The position numbers and the translations under genes were made by a program. The notes below the pieces were generated by a model that saw only the letters and a program-made list of their open reading frames with translations, was not told the origin of the DNA and made no database searches. Positions 28,577 to 36,807 of a stretch of DNA of 64,000 nt are shown here, piece by piece. Numbering within the stretch: the first letter of the stretch is position 1; the number at the start of each line of letters is the position of its first letter. The stretch comes from CAZABC01 sp964483405 (lineage in GTDB: Bacteria > Chloroflexota > Limnocylindria > Limnocylindrales > CSP1-4): assembly GCA_964483405.1 (NCBI GenBank), contig CAZABC010000009.1, positions 1 to 64,000 of the forward strand, read 5' to 3'.

Positions 28577-29389
28577 GTGCTCCTCGTCGTCGACATCGGC
28601 AACACGAACCTGACGACCGGCCTCGTCCGGGCCGGCCGCCTCGTCGCGACCCGGCGCGCCGCGAGCCACCCCCGGGCGACGGCCGACGAGCTCGAGGTCA
28701 CCATTCGCGACCTCGTCGGCCTCGACGGCGCCCGGCTCGAGGAGGTCGACGGCATCGCCCTCGCCTCGGTCGTGCCGTCGCTGACCGCCGCGGTCGAGAC
28801 CATCGCGGCGCGACACGACCGGCCGCTCATCGTGGCCTCGACGGGCACGGTCCCGCTCGCCGTCCGCGTCGACCGGCCGAACGAGGTCGGCGCCGACCGG
28901 CTCGTCAACGCCCTCGCGGCGAGTCGGCTGTACGGCACGCCCGCGGTCGTCGTCGACTTCGGGACCGCGACGACGCTCGACTGCGTCGCCGCCGACGGGG
29001 CGTACGTCGGCGGGGCGATCGCGCCCGGGCTCGAGCTCGGGCTCGAGGCGCTCGCCGCCCGGACCGCCAAGCTGCCCCGGATCGAGCTGCGGGCCCCGGA
29101 CCGGGCGATCGGCCGGGACACGATCTCGGCGATGCAGGCCGGCACGATCTTCGGCTACCAGGCCCTCGCCTCGGGGCTGCTCGCCCGGGTCCGGGCCGAG
29201 CTCGCCGACGCCGCCGGGATCGAGCCGGCGGCCGTCCGGACGATCCTGACCGGCGGGCTCTCGGCCGCACCGTGGGCGCGCGGCGTCGCCGGCGTCGACG
29301 ACATCGACCCGGACCTGACGCTCAAGGGCCTCGCCATCCTCCACGCCGAGGTGGCCGGCGGGGAGCCGCTCTCGCTCGACCTCCCATGA
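28577..29389 (+). CDS. coaX: Type III pantothenate kinase
   Basis: 270 residues. It phosphorylates pantothenate, the first step to CoA. ASKHA-fold motifs: VVDIGNTNLTTGLV at residues ~4-17 (catalytic Asp, phosphate loop), GADRLVNALAA, VVDFGTATTLDCV and GAIAPGLELGLEAL. Type III enzymes are not feedback inhibited by CoA and need a monovalent cation. First gene of a CoA-precursor operon; ATGA overlap with coaBC. Confidence 0.94.
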   Translation: MLLVVDIGNTNLTTGLVRAGRLVATRRAASHPRATADELEVTIRDLVGLDGARLEEVDGIALASVVPSLTAAVETIAARHDRPLIVASTGTVPLAVRVDRPNEVGADRLVNALAASRLYGTPAVVVDFGTATTLDCVAADGAYVGGAIAPGLELGLEALAARTAKLPRIELRAPDRAIGRDTISAMQAGTIFGYQALASGLLARVRAELADAAGIEPAAVRTILTGGLSAAPWARGVAGVDDIDPDLTLKGLAILHAEVAGGEPLSLDLP

Positions 29390-30759
29390 GCGGCCCGCCC
29401 AGCGGCCCGCGCCGCCCCGGCGAGCGGCGGCTCGACGGCCGGCTCGTCGCGCTCGGCGTGACCGGCTCGATCGCGGCCTACAAGGCGGTCGAACTCGTCC
29501 GTGCCTTCCGGGCCGAGGGCGCCGAGGTCGTCGTCATGCTCACGCCGTCGGCGGCCCGCTTCGTCGCGCCGCTGACGCTCGCCGCGCTCTCGGGCCACCC
29601 GGTCCTCGGCGACGTCCTCGCGCTCGGGGGCGACGGGCGGATCGGCCACATCGTCGTCGGCGACACGGCCGACGTCGTCGTCGTCGCCCCGGCGACCGCG
29701 CACTGGCTCGGCGCGATGGCCAACGGCCTCGCGGCCGACGAGGTCACCGCCGTCTGCCTCGCGACCGCGGCGCCCGTCGTCGTCGCGCCGGCGATGGACG
29801 GCGACATGTACCGCCACCCCGCGACGCAGGCCAACGTCGCGCGGCTCCGCGACGGCTTCGGCTACGCCATCGTCGAGCCCGCGACCGGGCCGCTCGCGTC
29901 GGGCCAGGTCGGGGTCGGCCGCCTCGCCGAGCTGCCGGCGATCGTCGACGCGGCGGTCGCGGCCGTCGCCGGGCGGCCGGTCCGGGCGCCCGACCCGGCG
30001 GCGCGGCCGGGCCTGCTCGAGGGCGGACCGCGCGAGGGCGACCTCGAGGGGCGCCACGTCGTCGTCAGTGCCGGCGGGACCGCCGAGCCGATCGACCCGG
30101 TCCGGGTGATCGCCAACCGCTCGACGGGGAAGATGGGGGTCGCGATCGCCGAGGCCGCCCTCGACCGCGGGGCGGCGGTCACCCTCGTCGTCGGATCCGT
30201 CACCGTGCCGCTCCCGGAGCGGGCCAGGGTCGTCCGCGCGGAGACGGCCGCCCGGATGCGCGACGCGGTCGTCGCGGCGACGCTCGGCGAGGGGACGGCG
30301 CCACCCGCCGACGCGCTGGTGATGGCCGCCGCCGTGGCCGACTTCCGGCCGGTCCGGGCGGCCGAGGCGAAGCTCGCCCGTGGCGGGTCGCTGTCGATCG
30401 AGCTCGAGCCGACGGAGGACATCCTCGCCGAGGTCGGCGCCCGCGCCTGCGCCGTCCGGCCGCGGCCGGTCCTCGTCGGGTTCGCCGCCGAGACCGGCTC
30501 GCTCGCCCGGGCGGCGGAGAAGCTCGCCCGGAAGGGCGTCGACCTGCTCGTCGCCAACGACGTCGCCGAGCCCGGCTCGGGCTTCGGGACCGACACGAAC
30601 CGGGTGACCGTCCTCGCCCGCGATGGCTCCGCCGCGAGCTGGCCGCTCCTCCCCAAGCGCGAGGTCGCCGAGCGACTCCTCGACCGCGTCGCCGCGCTGC
30701 TGGACGCCCGCGACGCCGCCGGGCAGACTGGCCCGGAGCAGCCGGAGGCCCACCGATGA
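29386..30759 (+). CDS. coaBC: Bifunctional phosphopantothenoylcysteine decarboxylase/synthase
   Basis: 457 residues. The CoaC half (to ~190) has GVTGSIAAYKAVELVRAF, the active-site His region GRIGHIVVGDTADVV and APAMDGDMYRHPATQ, with Asp where some family members have Asn; this variant is common. The CoaB half has VSAGGTAEPIDPVRVIANRS, TGKMGVAIAEAALDRG and the C-terminal VANDVAEPGSGFGTDTN. It makes 4'-phosphopantetheine from phosphopantothenate and Cys. ATG overlaps the coaX stop and its own stop overlaps panB, both as ATGA. Confidence 0.95.
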   Translation: MSGPPSGPRRPGERRLDGRLVALGVTGSIAAYKAVELVRAFRAEGAEVVVMLTPSAARFVAPLTLAALSGHPVLGDVLALGGDGRIGHIVVGDTADVVVVAPATAHWLGAMANGLAADEVTAVCLATAAPVVVAPAMDGDMYRHPATQANVARLRDGFGYAIVEPATGPLASGQVGVGRLAELPAIVDAAVAAVAGRPVRAPDPAARPGLLEGGPREGDLEGRHVVVSAGGTAEPIDPVRVIANRSTGKMGVAIAEAALDRGAAVTLVVGSVTVPLPERARVVRAETAARMRDAVVAATLGEGTAPPADALVMAAAVADFRPVRAAEAKLARGGSLSIELEPTEDILAEVGARACAVRPRPVLVGFAAETGSLARAAEKLARKGVDLLVANDVAEPGSGFGTDTNRVTVLARDGSAASWPLLPKREVAERLLDRVAALLDARDAAGQTGPEQPEAHR

Positions 30760-31685
30760 GCGCCGCCCCCTCGCCCGGACCGATGCCGGGGACCGTCAAG
30801 CGCCTGACCGTCGTCGACATCGCCAGGCTGTACGCCGATGGGAGGCGGATCGCGATGGCGACGGCGTACGACTTCCCGACCGCCCGCCTGCTCGACGAGG
30901 CCGGGCTGCCGATGCTCCTCGTGGGCGACTCGGTCGGCCGGGCGATGCTCGGCTACGAGAACGAGATCCCGGTCACGATGGCCGACATGCTCCACCACAC
31001 CCGGGCCGTCGTCCGCGGCGCGCGGCGGGCGCTCGTCGTCGGCGACATGCCGTTCCTGACGTACGCCACGCCGTCGGAGGCGCTCGACAACGCCGGCGCC
31101 TTCCTCCGCGACGGCGGCGCCCAGGCGGTCAAGATCGAGGGCGGCGCCCGCTCCGCCCGGATCATCGAGACGCTCGTCAAGGCCGGCATCCCGGTCATGG
31201 GCCACATCGGCCTGACGCCGCAGTCGATCAACGCGATCGGCAAGGTCCGCGTCCAGGGCAAGAGCCGCGAGGGGGCCCGGGCCGTCCTCGCCGACGCGCA
31301 GGCGGTCGCCGAGGCCGGGGCCTTCGCCGTCGTCCTCGAGCTGCTGCCCGACCAGCTCGCCGCGGCGATCACCGAGCGGCTCCGGATCCCGACGATCGGC
31401 ATCGGCGCCGGGCCGCACTGCAGCGGCCAGGTCCAGGTCGTGACCGACCTGCTCGGGCTCGATGCCTGGCAGCCGAAGCACGCCAAGCGCTACGCCGACC
31501 TCCGCGCGACGATCCTCGCCGCGGCGACCGCCTATCGCGAGGAGGTCGAAGCCGGGTCCTTCCCGGGCGACGAGCAGACGGTCCGGATGGACGACGCGGT
31601 CCTCGACGAGGCCCTCGGGCGGGGAGCGCTCGATCGGTCGGCCTCGATGCCGATCGGCGGGATCCCGCTCGACCGGGACCTCTAG
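30756..31685 (+). CDS. panB: Ketopantoate hydroxymethyltransferase
   Basis: 309 residues. It adds a hydroxymethyl group from methylene-THF to 2-oxoisovalerate, first step of pantothenate synthesis. Family motifs: MATAYDFPTARLLDEAG, LVGDSVGRAMLGYENEIPVT with the metal-binding Asp, VVGDMPFLTY, KIEGG, MGHIGLTPQS and FAVVLELLP with the catalytic Glu. ~40 residues longer than E. coli PanB, mainly in the C-terminal tail. Overlaps coaBC by ATGA; panC follows 4 bases later. Confidence 0.95.
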   Translation: MSAAPSPGPMPGTVKRLTVVDIARLYADGRRIAMATAYDFPTARLLDEAGLPMLLVGDSVGRAMLGYENEIPVTMADMLHHTRAVVRGARRALVVGDMPFLTYATPSEALDNAGAFLRDGGAQAVKIEGGARSARIIETLVKAGIPVMGHIGLTPQSINAIGKVRVQGKSREGARAVLADAQAVAEAGAFAVVLELLPDQLAAAITERLRIPTIGIGAGPHCSGQVQVVTDLLGLDAWQPKHAKRYADLRATILAAATAYREEVEAGSFPGDEQTVRMDDAVLDEALGRGALDRSASMPIGGIPLDRDL

Positions 31686-31689
31686 GCCG

Positions 31690-32523
31690 GTGCGGCTGGT
31701 CCGGACCCGGGCCGAGCTCCGGGCCGCCCTCGACGCCGCGCCGCGCCCCGTCGGGCTCGTCCCGACGATGGGCTGGCTCCACGACGGCCACCGCTCCCTG
31801 ATCGGGCGGGCCCGGACCGCGAACGCGACGACCGTCGTCTCGATCTTCGTCAACCCGCGCCAGTTCGGCGACCCGTCCGACCTCGACCGCTACCCACGGG
31901 ACGAGGCCCGCGACCTCGCGCTCTGCGAGGCCGAGGGGGTCGACCTCGTCTTCGCCCCACCGGTCGAGGAGGTCTACCCGCCCGGCTTCGACACCCGGGT
32001 CTCGACCGGGGCGATCGGCCGCCCGCTCGAGGGCACCGCCCGGCCCGGCCACTTCGACGGGGTCGCGACGGTCGTCGCGGTCCTCTTCGGGCTCGTCCGT
32101 GCGGACAGGGCCTACTTCGGCCAGAAGGACGCCCAGCAGCTCCTCGTCATCCGCCGGATGGCGACCGACCTCGCCATCCCGACCGAGGTCATCGGCTGTC
32201 CCACCGTGCGCGAGCCCGATGGCCTCGCGCTGTCGTCCCGCAACGTCCACCTCTCGCCGGCCGAACGGGCGGCGGCGCCGGTCCTCCGGCGAGCGCTCGT
32301 CGCGGCCCGGGACGCCTGGGCGGCCGGCGAGCGCTCGGGCGACGCGCTCCGATCAGCGATGCGCAGCGTGCTCGCGAGCGAGCCGCTCGCCATGGTCGAC
32401 TACGTCAGCGTCGCCGATGCGGAGACCCTCGCCGAGCTCGACCGGGTCGAGCGGCCGGCGCTCCTCTCGCTCGCGGCCCGGATCGGCCCGACCCGCCTGA
32501 TCGACAACGAGCCGCTCCCGTAG
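31690..32523 (+). CDS. panC: Pantothenate synthetase
   Basis: 277 residues from the GTG at 31690 (VRLVRTRAELRAAL), the expected length. It joins pantoate and beta-alanine using ATP. Motifs: PTMGWLHDGHRSLI (HIGH-like), FVNPRQFG, YFGQKDAQQLLVIRRM and ALSSRNVHLSP (KMSKS-like). No panD is seen in the window. Completes a compact pan-coa operon in which pantothenate synthesis and its use are encoded together. Confidence 0.95.
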   Translation: MRLVRTRAELRAALDAAPRPVGLVPTMGWLHDGHRSLIGRARTANATTVVSIFVNPRQFGDPSDLDRYPRDEARDLALCEAEGVDLVFAPPVEEVYPPGFDTRVSTGAIGRPLEGTARPGHFDGVATVVAVLFGLVRADRAYFGQKDAQQLLVIRRMATDLAIPTEVIGCPTVREPDGLALSSRNVHLSPAERAAAPVLRRALVAARDAWAAGERSGDALRSAMRSVLASEPLAMVDYVSVADAETLAELDRVERPALLSLAARIGPTRLIDNEPLP

Positions 32524-32545
32524 GGCCGGCGGCGGGCCGGGGCCG

Positions 32546-33712
32546 CTAGGCCGCGACGGTCGCCGCCTCGAGGACGCGGTCGATCTCGAGGTAGTCCCAG
32601 ACGAGGGACTTGATCTCCTCGATCTTGCCGACGTCGGCGGCGTGCGTCTTGACGAGCAGGTCGTGGACCTCCGAGGCGACCACGTACGTGTCCTCGCGGA
32701 CGAGCGTGCAGAACAGGTCGGCGTCGCGGATGGCGTCGAGCGTGGCCGGTCGCGGCCGGTAGCCGCCGGTCAGGATGATCCCGAGCGCCGCGCCGGCGTC
32801 GGCGTCGGGTCGGACCGACGCCGACCCGCGGGTGGCGGGCGGCGCGCCCTTGCCGGCCCCGCTCCGGGCGGGACCCATCCGGTGGGCCGTGGTCAGCGCC
32901 CGGATGACGTCCTCGCGATCGCCGGGGACGATGACGAGCGTCCGCGGGCCGATCCGCTGGAGCATGTGCTCGGGCTGCATCGCGCCGACGGCGATGTCGC
33001 CGATGACGAGATCGAGGTCGGGGCCCGGCTGGATGACCTCGCCGCCGACGCCCTCGAGGACCATCGACAGCGACGGGTTCGAGAGGATCGGCCGGTACGG
33101 CAGGACGCCGAGGAGGGGGATCCCGTGGCGCGCGAGGCCGCCCGCGAGGGTCTCGCCGATGCCGGGCTTCGCGTCGAGGTCGACCTTGTTGACGATCGCG
33201 CCAGCGACCCGGACGCCGTGCTGCTCGAACAGCGCGGCATTGAGCACGATCTCGTCGATCGGCCGGCCGACGCCACCCTCGCTGACGATGATGGCGGGCG
33301 CCCCGAGCATCGCCGCGACGACCGCGTTCGAGAGGCCGACGACCGCGCCGACGCCGGCGTGGCCGGTCCCCTCGATCAGGAGGATCTCGCGATCCCCGGC
33401 GAAGGCGGCGTGGGCCGCCCGGATCCGGGCGCCGAGGTCGTCGACGACCCGGCCCTCGATGTAGGCGCGGGTGAAGCCGCGCGGGATGTGGACCGGGCTC
33501 ATCTGCGCCAGCGGCTCGGCCAGCTCGAAGACCGATCGGACGAGGATCGCGTCCTCGTCGGCCGGGACGCCGTCGACCTCGATCGTCCGCTGGCCGACCG
33601 GCTTGATGAAGCCGGCCGACAGGCCACGCCGCCGGAAGCCGTCGATGACGCCGAGGCTGACGGTCGTCTTGCCGCGGTTCTGGCCGGTGGCGGCGAGGTA
33701 GACGTGGCGCAC
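32546..33712 (-). CDS. P-loop ATPase with DRTGG domain
   Basis: 388 residues from the GTG at 33710-33712. The N-terminal ~220 residues are dethiobiotin-synthase-like: AATGQNRGKTTVSLG (P-loop), KPVGQRTIEVDG, LLIEGTGHAGVGAVVGLSNA and GAIVNKVDLDAKPG. A central DRTGG domain (~235-350) matches the regulatory part of phosphotransacetylases, with a low-complexity insert near ~290-315. No phosphotransacetylase catalytic domain follows. Likely a nucleotide-binding sensor or regulator. It lies eight bases downstream of the 201-residue unknown gene, so the two are one unit. Confidence 0.75.
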   Translation of the reverse strand: MRHVYLAATGQNRGKTTVSLGVIDGFRRRGLSAGFIKPVGQRTIEVDGVPADEDAILVRSVFELAEPLAQMSPVHIPRGFTRAYIEGRVVDDLGARIRAAHAAFAGDREILLIEGTGHAGVGAVVGLSNAVVAAMLGAPAIIVSEGGVGRPIDEIVLNAALFEQHGVRVAGAIVNKVDLDAKPGIGETLAGGLARHGIPLLGVLPYRPILSNPSLSMVLEGVGGEVIQPGPDLDLVIGDIAVGAMQPEHMLQRIGPRTLVIVPGDREDVIRALTTAHRMGPARSGAGKGAPPATRGSASVRPDADAGAALGIILTGGYRPRPATLDAIRDADLFCTLVREDTYVVASEVHDLLVKTHAADVGKIEEIKSLVWDYLEIDRVLEAATVAA

Positions 33713-33720
33713 GGCGGCGC

Positions 33721-34326
33721 TCAGTCGCGCGGCGTCGTCTTGCGCTCGATGAGCTGGACCGCGTCGCGCAGCCGGCCGACCGTCTCGCCGTCGACGGCAT
33801 CGGGCTCGAGGTAGGGCCCGAGCCGCTCCATGATGTCGGCGACGAGCGCGAGGAAGACGCTCGCGTCCGCGAGGAAGAACTGCGGCTCGTTGTTGTAGCG
33901 GACGAGCGTCAGCCGGCCCTGCAGGACGCGACGCTCCTCGACGTGGGCGACCTGCGTCGCGAAGTTGTGGCCCTGGATCCCGTCGGGGTTGTTGAGGAAG
34001 TTCAGGGCGTTGTCGACCGCAAGCCCGAAGCGCGCCCGCCAGGCGATCAGCCGCTCGAGGACCTCGGGCGCGATCCGGACCTCGGCGACCTCGTCGAAGA
34101 CCTCGGGGGCGACGGTCAGCAGCCCGACCAGCGTCGTGCCGGCCCGCGGGCCGAGCATGACCTGGAGCGACCGCTCGAGGGTGAAGACCTCCGAGTCGAA
34201 GCGTGGGCTCGTGATGACGTCGGTCAGCAGGTCCTCGACGTTGTCGAGGACGGCGCCGTCGCCCATCGCCGCGGCGAGATGGGCGATGTCGTCGTTGAAC
34301 AGGAACTTCTCTTCGTGGTCGAGCAT
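33721..34326 (-). CDS. Unknown protein paired with DRTGG ATPase
   Basis: 201 residues, soluble, mostly helical. Conserved-looking stretches: FLFNDDIAHLAAAMGDG, LLGLLTVAPEVFDEV-like region, VDNALNFLNNPDGIQGHNFATQ and RYNNEPQFFLADASVFLALV. No family recognised. ATG at 34324-34326 has TACCAT (34333-34338) six bases upstream, suggesting a leaderless transcript; a strong terminator for gdhA precedes it. Tight coupling to the DRTGG ATPase suggests a shared function. Confidence 0.6.
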   Translation of the reverse strand: MLDHEEKFLFNDDIAHLAAAMGDGAVLDNVEDLLTDVITSPRFDSEVFTLERSLQVMLGPRAGTTLVGLLTVAPEVFDEVAEVRIAPEVLERLIAWRARFGLAVDNALNFLNNPDGIQGHNFATQVAHVEERRVLQGRLTLVRYNNEPQFFLADASVFLALVADIMERLGPYLEPDAVDGETVGRLRDAVQLIERKTTPRD

Positions 34327-34332
34327 GGGCCG

Positions 34333-34338
34333 ATGGTA
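34333..34338 (-). promoter_or_regulatory. -10 hexamer, leaderless start of the unknown/DRTGG operon
   Basis: TACCAT on the minus strand ends six bases before the ATG. The gdhA terminator hairpin begins only three bases further upstream, so any -35 contact would fall inside the hairpin sequence. Confidence 0.45.
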
Positions 34339-34341
34339 ACG

Positions 34342-34377
34342 GACGGGGCCCCGGCCGTTGCCGGCCGGGGCCCCGTC
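34342..34377 (-). terminator. Perfect 16-bp hairpin downstream of gdhA
   Basis: A 16-base arm (34342-34357) is perfectly repeated in inverted form (34362-34377) around loop TTGC. It lies 22 bases after the gdhA stop. There is no T tract, but a stem of 16 G/C-rich pairs is the strongest hairpin I found in the window and should act as a terminator, perhaps in both directions. Confidence 0.7.
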
Positions 34378-34399
34378 GCACGCGGTACAGCCGAGAGGC

Positions 34400-35665
34400 T
34401 TACGGGTAGAGGCCGCGGAGGGCGGTGGCGTCGGCGACGCGCTTGACGGCGACGAGATACGCCGCGGTCCGCATGTCGACCTTCTCGAGCTGGGCCATCG
34501 CCAGGACCTCGCCGAAGCTCCGGTCCATGATCTCCTTGAGCTTGCCGTTGACGACCGTCTCGCTCCAGTGGTCGCGGTTGAGGTCCTGGACCCACTCGAA
34601 GTAGCTGACGGTCACGCCGCCGGCGTTCGCGAGGATGTCCGGGATCATGAAGACGCCCTTCTGCGCGAGGATCAGGTCGGCTTCGGGGGTCGTCGGGCCG
34701 TTGGCGGCCTCGGCGACGATCTTCGCCTTGACGTTGCCCGCGTTCGCCGCGGTGATCTGGTTCTCGTAGGCTGCCGGGATCAGGACGTCGCACTCGAGCT
34801 CGAGCAGCTCGCCGTTGGTGATCGTCTTGCTGCCGGGGAACCCGACGACGGTCCCGTGCTCCTTCTTCCAGGCGACGACCTTGGGGATGTCGAGGCCGTC
34901 CTGCTTCCAGATGGCGCCCCCGGTGTCGGAGACGGCGATGACCGTCGAGCCCTCGTCGGCCATGAGCCCCGCGGCGATCGCGCCGGCGTTGCCGAAGCCC
35001 TGGACGGCGACGGTGGCCTTCGTCAGGTCCATCCCGAGGTGGGCCGCCGCGTCGACGATCGTGAAGACGCAGCCGCGGGCGGTCGCCTCGTTGCGCCCCT
35101 CCGACCCGCCGAGGCTGATCGGCTTGCCGGTGACGACGCCCGGGACGGTGTAGCCGGCGTGCATGGAGTAGGTATCCATGAACCAGGCCATGACCTGGGG
35201 CGTCGTGTTGACGTCCGGCGCGGGGATGTCGCGCTCGGGCCCGACGAGGACCGAGATCTCGGTGAAGAAGCGGCGGCTGAGCGCCTCGAGCTCCTTCTTG
35301 GAGAGCTTCTTCGGGTCGACGACGACGCCGCCCTTGCCGCCGCCGTAGGGGATGCCGACGACGGCGCACTTCCAGGTCATCCACATCGCGAGGGCCTTGA
35401 CCTCGTCGATCGTGACGTCCTGGTGGTAGCGGATGCCGCCCTTGGCCGGGCCGCGCCCGAGGTTGTGCTGGACCCGGTAGCCGGTGAAGACCTGGACCGT
35501 GCCGTCGTCCATGTGGACCGGGAAGGTGACGGTCAGGGCGCGGCGCGGCTCGCGGAGGACCGCGCGAAGGCCGGGATCGAGCCCGAGGCGCTCGGCCGCG
35601 AGGTCGAACTGCTGCTGGGCGACCTCCCAGGCGTTGATCGCGGGCGCGGACTGCTCGGTGGTCAT
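34400..35665 (-). CDS. gdhA: Glutamate dehydrogenase
   Basis: 421 residues. It interconverts glutamate with 2-oxoglutarate and ammonia. Conserved: GPAKGGIRYHQDVT (substrate lysine), IPYGGGKGGVVVDPKKLS (catalytic Lys), PDVNTTPQVMAWFMDTYS, nucleotide-binding VQGFGNAGAIAAGL and AEAANGPTTPEAD. The length and acidic residue after beta-B suggest the hexameric NAD-type (GudB/RocG-like) rather than the anabolic NADP form, so it may act mainly in glutamate catabolism. ATG at 35663-35665 chosen by homology; the longer frame is unsupported. Followed by a strong terminator. Confidence 0.94.
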   Translation of the reverse strand: MTTEQSAPAINAWEVAQQQFDLAAERLGLDPGLRAVLREPRRALTVTFPVHMDDGTVQVFTGYRVQHNLGRGPAKGGIRYHQDVTIDEVKALAMWMTWKCAVVGIPYGGGKGGVVVDPKKLSKKELEALSRRFFTEISVLVGPERDIPAPDVNTTPQVMAWFMDTYSMHAGYTVPGVVTGKPISLGGSEGRNEATARGCVFTIVDAAAHLGMDLTKATVAVQGFGNAGAIAAGLMADEGSTVIAVSDTGGAIWKQDGLDIPKVVAWKKEHGTVVGFPGSKTITNGELLELECDVLIPAAYENQITAANAGNVKAKIVAEAANGPTTPEADLILAQKGVFMIPDILANAGGVTVSYFEWVQDLNRDHWSETVVNGKLKEIMDRSFGEVLAMAQLEKVDMRTAAYLVAVKRVADATALRGLYP

Positions 35666-35889
35666 GAAGTCGATGCCTCCATGTCCGGGCCCGCCCGAGG
35701 CGGGGACGGCCCGGGATGACGGGTCGTCTCCCGGACGACCCCACGGGACCACGCGGACCACCGTCCCGGCATCTCCGCGCGTGTCGCTCGAAGCGAGCCG
35801 AGTATCGCACAGGGTTGCGGCCCGGTTGCGGGCCGGTACGCCCGACCGGCCCGGGCCGGGTCGCCCGCCTCGGCCGGGCCGCGCGGCCC

Positions 35890-36741
35890 CTATCGAGCGT
35901 AGAGGACGACCGCGCCGAGGACGCCCGGACCGAGGTGCGGGCCGACCGACGAGCCGACGATCTGGACCGACACCTTCGCCGGGTCGATCCCGCCGGGGAC
36001 CCGAGCGATGAGCTCATCGCGGAACGGCTCGGGATCGGCGCCCGGGGTGTAGAGCACGGCGATCCGCTCGAGCGGCTTCTGGGTCAGCAGCTCGAGGACC
36101 CGCTCCCGGGCCTTGCCACGCGTCCGGACCCGCTCGGTCGCCTCGACCTTGCCGTGGAGGACGGTGATGATCGGCTTGACCGAGAGGAGCGAGCCGATGG
36201 CCGCCGAGGTGCTCGAGATCCGCCCGCCCTTCTTGAGGTACTCGAGCGTGTCGAGCGCGACGAACAGGTCGACGTCGGCGACGCGCGCGGTGACGGTCGC
36301 CGCGATCTCGGCGGCCGGCGCGCCCGCAGCGGCCATCTCCGCGGCGAGGAGGGCCGGCAGCCCGACCCCCATCGAGGCCGACCGGGAGTCGACGACGTGG
36401 ATCTCGCGATCGGGGAGCAGCCCGGCCGCGATCGTGGCGGACTTGTGGGTACCCGACAGGTCGCTGCCGACCGTCACGCAGACGATCGCGTCGGCGCCCC
36501 CGTCGAAGAGCGACTGGTACGTCACCTGGAAGTCGCCGGGGCTGGCGGCGGCCGTCGTCGGGAACGGCGCCGACGGGGCGAGCATCCGCTCCCAGAACGC
36601 CTCGGTCGACAGCTCGACCCCGGCCTTGAAGCTCTCGTCGCCGAAGCTGACGATGAGCGGGACGACGGTGATCCCTGCCTCCCGGGCGACGTCGGGCGGC
36701 AGATCGGACGCGGAGTCGGTGACGATCGCGACACGTGGCAC
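35890..36741 (-). CDS. DegV family fatty-acid-binding protein
   Basis: 283 residues. VTDSASDLPPDVAREAGITVVPL at the N-terminus, FPTTAAASPGDFQVTYQSL, VTVGSDLSGTHKSA and VVDSRSASMG are the family signatures. DegV (FakB-type) proteins bind fatty acids and deliver them to a fatty-acid kinase for phospholipid synthesis. No fakA-like DAK kinase is in the window. GTG start with AGGAGG upstream and TATCAT at 36769-36774. Single gene. Confidence 0.9.
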   Translation of the reverse strand: MPRVAIVTDSASDLPPDVAREAGITVVPLIVSFGDESFKAGVELSTEAFWERMLAPSAPFPTTAAASPGDFQVTYQSLFDGGADAIVCVTVGSDLSGTHKSATIAAGLLPDREIHVVDSRSASMGVGLPALLAAEMAAAGAPAAEIAATVTARVADVDLFVALDTLEYLKKGGRISSTSAAIGSLLSVKPIITVLHGKVEATERVRTRGKARERVLELLTQKPLERIAVLYTPGADPEPFRDELIARVPGGIDPAKVSVQIVGSSVGPHLGPGVLGAVVLYAR

Positions 36742-36807
36742 GGGGCTCCCTCCTCCTGGGTTCCGCCGATGATACCGGCCACTGCCCGGGCGGGCGAGGG
36801 CCCGGGG

